DNA of 64,000 nt from contig CALJKR010000064.1 in the NCBI GenBank assembly GCA_937974555.1, forward strand, positions 12,195 to 76,194, read 5' to 3'. The translations under genes were made by a program, and so were the position numbers. The notes beneath the pieces are model-generated. The model was given only the letters and a program-made list of their open reading frames with translations, was not told the origin of the DNA and made no database searches. The DNA is from an uncultured Flavobacteriales bacterium. GTDB taxonomy: Bacteria; Bacteroidota; Bacteroidia; Flavobacteriales_D; Sanyastnellaceae. Positions 61,279 to 64,000 of the stretch are shown here, piece by piece (within the stretch, counting starts at the first letter, position 1; every line of letters begins with the position of its first letter).

Positions 61279-62042
61279 GATCGTACGGGTATTATTATTT
61301 CTATTTCATTTCCTGAAGTCACTTCTTTTTGTTCTACAGTTCCCTGTAAAATCATAACGCGGGCTTGTAAGTTTTTCCAGCCCAATCCCTGGGATTCTTG
61401 CATCAGTTGTTTCCAATTGAAAACTTCCCCGTTGTCGGTAAGGACAATTTTCCAATGCCCCGCTTCTGCCGGTGCAAAATGCACGTGGAATGTGTTGCTG
61501 CGATTGTGCTGAAAATGATTGGCCAACCATTCTTGCACCAATCGCAAAATGTGCAACTCATCGATGGCGGACAATTGTGGGACATAATTGATTTCCAATT
61601 CTATTTTTTTACCGGTGCGTTGGGCTTTTTCCTCCAGTACCGTTTGCAAGGTTTTTACCAATCCGACGGTCTCCAATATGGGGGGCACCAAATCATGGCA
61701 AAGACCGCGAATTTCCTGCGTGATTTTTTGCAATTGCTCTTCGGTTTGAATCATGAATTCTTGTTGCGCAGGATTGAGTTGACTTTTGAAAAGGTTGAGT
61801 GAAAAACGAATCGCCGCCAAATCTCCCAATACACCATCATGTAGGTCGCGCGCAATGCGCACTTGCTCTGATTCTCTTGACTTAAGCACCTCGTCCATCA
61901 TGTGGTGTTGGAGGTTTTTCTGTTTGTTGAAAAGGGTTTTGTAGTAGAAATGGCTGATATAGAAAATCAGGAATACCACCAACAGGATCACCGAAAATCC
62001 TATCCAATAATACAGATTGAGTATGTGTCGCGTGTGGTCCAT
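61275..62042 (-). CDS. HisKA_3-type sensor histidine kinase
   Basis: A 255-aa kinase with one N-terminal TM helix (about 14-34). Dimerisation/phosphoacceptor segment RIARDLHDGVLGDLAAIRFSL (H68 as numbered from ATG 62042). HATPase_c domain: N-box-like LVQEWLANHFQHN, G1 DNGEVF, G2 GLGWKNLQARV. The G1 box lacks the second glycine of DNGxGF, so ATP affinity may be altered. No sensor domain. The membrane gene just upstream (stop 2 nt before this start) may supply it. Confidence 0.88.
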   Translation of the reverse strand: MDHTRHILNLYYWIGFSVILLVVFLIFYISHFYYKTLFNKQKNLQHHMMDEVLKSRESEQVRIARDLHDGVLGDLAAIRFSLNLFKSQLNPAQQEFMIQTEEQLQKITQEIRGLCHDLVPPILETVGLVKTLQTVLEEKAQRTGKKIELEINYVPQLSAIDELHILRLVQEWLANHFQHNRSNTFHVHFAPAEAGHWKIVLTDNGEVFNWKQLMQESQGLGWKNLQARVMILQGTVEQKEVTSGNEIEIIIPVRS

Positions 62043-62044
62043 CT

Positions 62045-62683
62045 TTAGGCTTGTTGTTGTTTCCAAGACCCAATACTCAAGAAAATACCATAGGCGGAAA
62101 TTGCGGCTGGTAAGATGATCCAATAAAAGAGCATGTTGTCATTGGGGAATTGAATCATGTATGGATAAAGAAGATAATAGAAACTGCAGACCGCGAGGTA
62201 AATCACCAATCCAATATTGGCAAAGAAATCAGGGTCATCAAACAAAGAGGGGAATAATAAATTTTGAAAGCGATCCCTTCCCCATTGAAAGATACAGACC
62301 AGGGTGATGGCCAATTGCATCAAACACACCCAGCCAAATCGGTACATATTGGTTTCTTTGCTGATGTTACTGAACAATAACAAGGTGAAAATAAGTATCA
62401 CTCCCAGCAAGGCAAAGCTGATCCATTTGCTGGAATAGGAAGAGAAAAAATAAATGATACTGGCGGTTTCGAAAACAGTAAAAATGTAATACCAATAGTC
62501 ATCAAATCCTTCGGGATAAAGTTCCAAGGTGAGTTCATACGTTCCTCCGACGAAGGCACTGGCAGTCAGAAATACCCATCTTTTGGAAATCGATTTTTTT
62601 TGTAAGGCAAATAAGATGAGCATGGCGAGCGGCAGCATCTCACTTCCAATCATAATTCCATTCAACAGGCTATACAAATCCAT
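62045..62683 (-). CDS. Multi-TM membrane protein, possible sensor partner
   Basis: A 212-aa protein with about six TM helices (for example MLPLAMLILFALQ, RWVFLTASAFVGGTYELTLEL, WISFALLGVILIFTLLLFSNIS, LMQLAITLVCIFQW, IGLVIYLAVCSFYYLLY and FYWIILPAAISAYGIFLSIGS). No enzymatic motif. It resembles the 7TM-type sensor modules found in front of Bacteroidota kinases but is a separate chain here. Start at ATG 62683 (an in-frame TTG is 6 nt earlier). First gene of the three-gene unit with the kinase and regulator. Confidence 0.75.
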   Translation of the reverse strand: MDLYSLLNGIMIGSEMLPLAMLILFALQKKSISKRWVFLTASAFVGGTYELTLELYPEGFDDYWYYIFTVFETASIIYFFSSYSSKWISFALLGVILIFTLLLFSNISKETNMYRFGWVCLMQLAITLVCIFQWGRDRFQNLLFPSLFDDPDFFANIGLVIYLAVCSFYYLLYPYMIQFPNDNMLFYWIILPAAISAYGIFLSIGSWKQQQA

Positions 62684-62700
62684 GCGCAAAAGCTTATTCT

Positions 62701-62708
62701 CAAATTTA
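62701..62708 (-). promoter_or_regulatory. -7 box of the two-component operon
   Basis: A perfect TAAATTTG on the minus strand, 17 nt before the ATG at 62683 (same distance as at thrS). Confidence 0.5.
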
Positions 62709-62775
62709 GTTTTTTTTAGGAGAGTGGTCTCCGTGTTTTTGCGCAGAAGAAAAGCCGTGGTGAAGTTGGGACGTT

Positions 62776-63983
62776 CTACTCAAATACAACGGGGAGTTTC
62801 ATTTTTTTCCCTTCTCTTAAAATTTCAATTTCTGTTTTTTCACCGGGGTTAAATTTGCTCAAAGCATCCATGTAGGCATATATATCCGCAATGGGGTACT
62901 TGCCCATCGACAAGATGATATCGCCTTGTTTTAAGCCGGCTTTGGCTCCGGGTCTTCCTTCTTTGGTTCCATCAATTTTTAGTCCTTCACCGCTGTACAG
63001 ATAGTCGGGCATCACGCCCAAGGTTACTTTGAAATTGGCCGCTTGCTGAGTTTTTTCTTCTTTGGTTTTGATAAAATCCAATTTTCCTTTCTGACTGGCC
63101 GCGATGGCAATATTTTCTATCAACTGCGCAATGTCTTGCAGACCATTGAAATCAATCAATCCCATTTCATCAGTGGGCTTGTGGTATTGGTCATGCTGAC
63201 CAGTAAAGAAATGCAAGACGGGAATGCCGACATTGTAAAACGAGGTGTGGTCACTGGGTCCTGTTCCACTTTCGGAGAGTACCAATTCAAAGGCTTTGCT
63301 GCCCATTTGTTTGTTGCTTTTTTTGATGGCCTTCTTCCAAAAAGAGGAAGTGCCTGTGCCATTGATGGCCAAGGTGCGATCGGCTTTCAATCGGCCTACC
63401 ATGTCCATGTTGAGCATGCAAGAAATTTGTGCAATCGGGACTGTAGGATTTTTAGAAAAGTAATTGCTGCCGTACAATCCTTTTTCTTCTCCGCTAAACG
63501 CGATGAAAAGAAAATTGACGGGACCTAATTTTTCAGGTGATTCCTTTTGAAGCGCTTCGGCTAAGAAAAGCAAGGCGCTTACGCCACTCGCATTGTCATC
63601 TGCTCCGCGATGGATGCGTTTTTCGCCGCTCCACAATGAATTTTCATCTCCCCATCCCAGGTGATCGTAGTGGGCACCAATAACAATGGTCTCAGAAAAG
63701 CCCCGGTCCCAAAAGCCCACGACATTTCTTCCGGTTTGTTCTTTGACATAACCCGTTCCCAAGGTGCTTTTGCCATCGTTTTCCATTTTGTGCGGAGCGG
63801 CATGCGGCGTGAAAGAAAAGTACTGATAATAGCCTACACTGCCTTTGGCTTTTAAACCAATTGCCTCCATTCTATCTGCGATATAATGTGCAGCTTTGAT
63901 CTCTCCTGGGCTGCCCACCAAGCGACCCTCTAACGAATCAGAAGTTAAAACTTCGATGTCCTGGTGCAAGTGATTTTCCCATG
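62776..63983 (-). CDS. M28 zinc aminopeptidase with C-terminal PDZ domain (5' end missing)
   Basis: About 402 codons visible. The N-terminus is lost at the contig end, where the frame runs into adapter sequence. M28 landmarks: EVLTSDSLEGRLVGSPGE, VIGAHYDHLG (Zn His), GADDNASGVSALL (Zn Asp), FIAFSGEEKGLYGS (catalytic and Zn Glu), NMDMVGR (Zn Asp) and GPSDHTSFYNVGIPVLHFFTG (Zn His). The C-terminal about 90 residues form a PDZ domain (GLKQGDIILSMGKYPIADI). Probably a secreted peptidase. The signal peptide would lie in the missing part. Confidence 0.92.
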
Positions 63984-64000
63984 AGATCGGAAGAGCGTCG
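63984..64000. other. Illumina adapter sequence at the contig end
   Basis: The last 17 bases, AGATCGGAAGAGCGTCG, are identical to the start of the Illumina TruSeq universal adapter (the form that continues GTAGGG...). Not genomic. Confidence 0.95.

Overview
The window is a chromosomal segment of a Bacteroidota bacterium, most likely a marine-type Flavobacteriales member (Cryomorphaceae/Schleiferiaceae-like). This rests on a T9SS-type C-terminal sorting domain, the duplicated Cox3 and DUF420 cytochrome oxidase layout, HemJ, a DUF5686 outer-membrane protein, the near absence of Shine-Dalgarno sequences, and -7 boxes of the TAnnTTTG type. The right edge is a true assembly end: the last 17 bases are Illumina adapter. 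Almost all of the window is ordinary, densely packed housekeeping sequence with many 1-4 nt overlaps. The exception is one 0.5 kb intergenic element at 60091-60615.

Layout. 1-6.1 kb (minus): a truncated VWA-domain membrane protein, fabG, a Crp/Fnr regulator, a GT4 glycosyltransferase and a thioredoxin-fold/NHL-repeat secreted protein. 6.1-9.3 kb (minus): the thrS-infC-rpmI-rplT operon with its terminator. 9.4-18 kb (mostly minus): two related OmpA-type proteins, hemE, holA, AMP nucleosidase, an orphan HsdR_N nuclease-like protein (plus strand), a 2Fe-2S ferredoxin, a CpsB-like PHP phosphatase, asparaginase and TatD. 18-27 kb: a lipoprotein, a GT9 heptosyltransferase, a thioesterase, HemJ, a 2-hydroxyacid dehydrogenase, MgtE, a TlpA-like protein and the bifunctional FtcD. 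27-31.4 kb: a small XRE regulator, then the minus-strand string folK - deoxynucleoside kinase - DUF4910 aminopeptidase - SpsF-like cytidylyltransferase - tadA. 31.4-39.9 kb (plus): SppA, a TrmH methylase, DUF2256, then the cytochrome oxidase assembly cluster (CyoE, two Cox3-like proteins, Cox4, two Sco proteins, DUF420). 40-44.6 kb: TolC/HlyD efflux, TsaB, a Rieske-like lipoprotein, a DMT protein and methylmalonyl-CoA epimerase. 44.6-49.8 kb: a giant T9SS cargo protein. 49.8-56.3 kb (minus): an outer-membrane protein, Kmo, cystathionine synthase/lyase, DedA and DUF5686. 56.4-64 kb: a tryptophan-rich protein, a primase lacking zinc ligands, a mini T9SS-domain protein, the octamer element, a two-component system and an M28 peptidase cut by the contig end.

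Two things stand out. First, between the convergent genes at 60.1-60.6 kb lie two inverted arrays of degenerate 8-bp units (18 units YRGTRRAT on the left, about 15 reverse-complement units on the right). They flank a decayed four-helix-bundle (S23/IVP-like) gene, and the outermost unit on each side, GGGTAAAT, contains the stop codon of the neighbouring gene. Second, nine start codons are preceded at exactly the same distance by TAnnTTYG-N4-ATG, which predicts transcription starting on the A of the ATG, that is, leaderless mRNAs. This pattern also corrects several gene starts.

All assignments come from reading the sequence. No database search was run, so family names are recognition calls.
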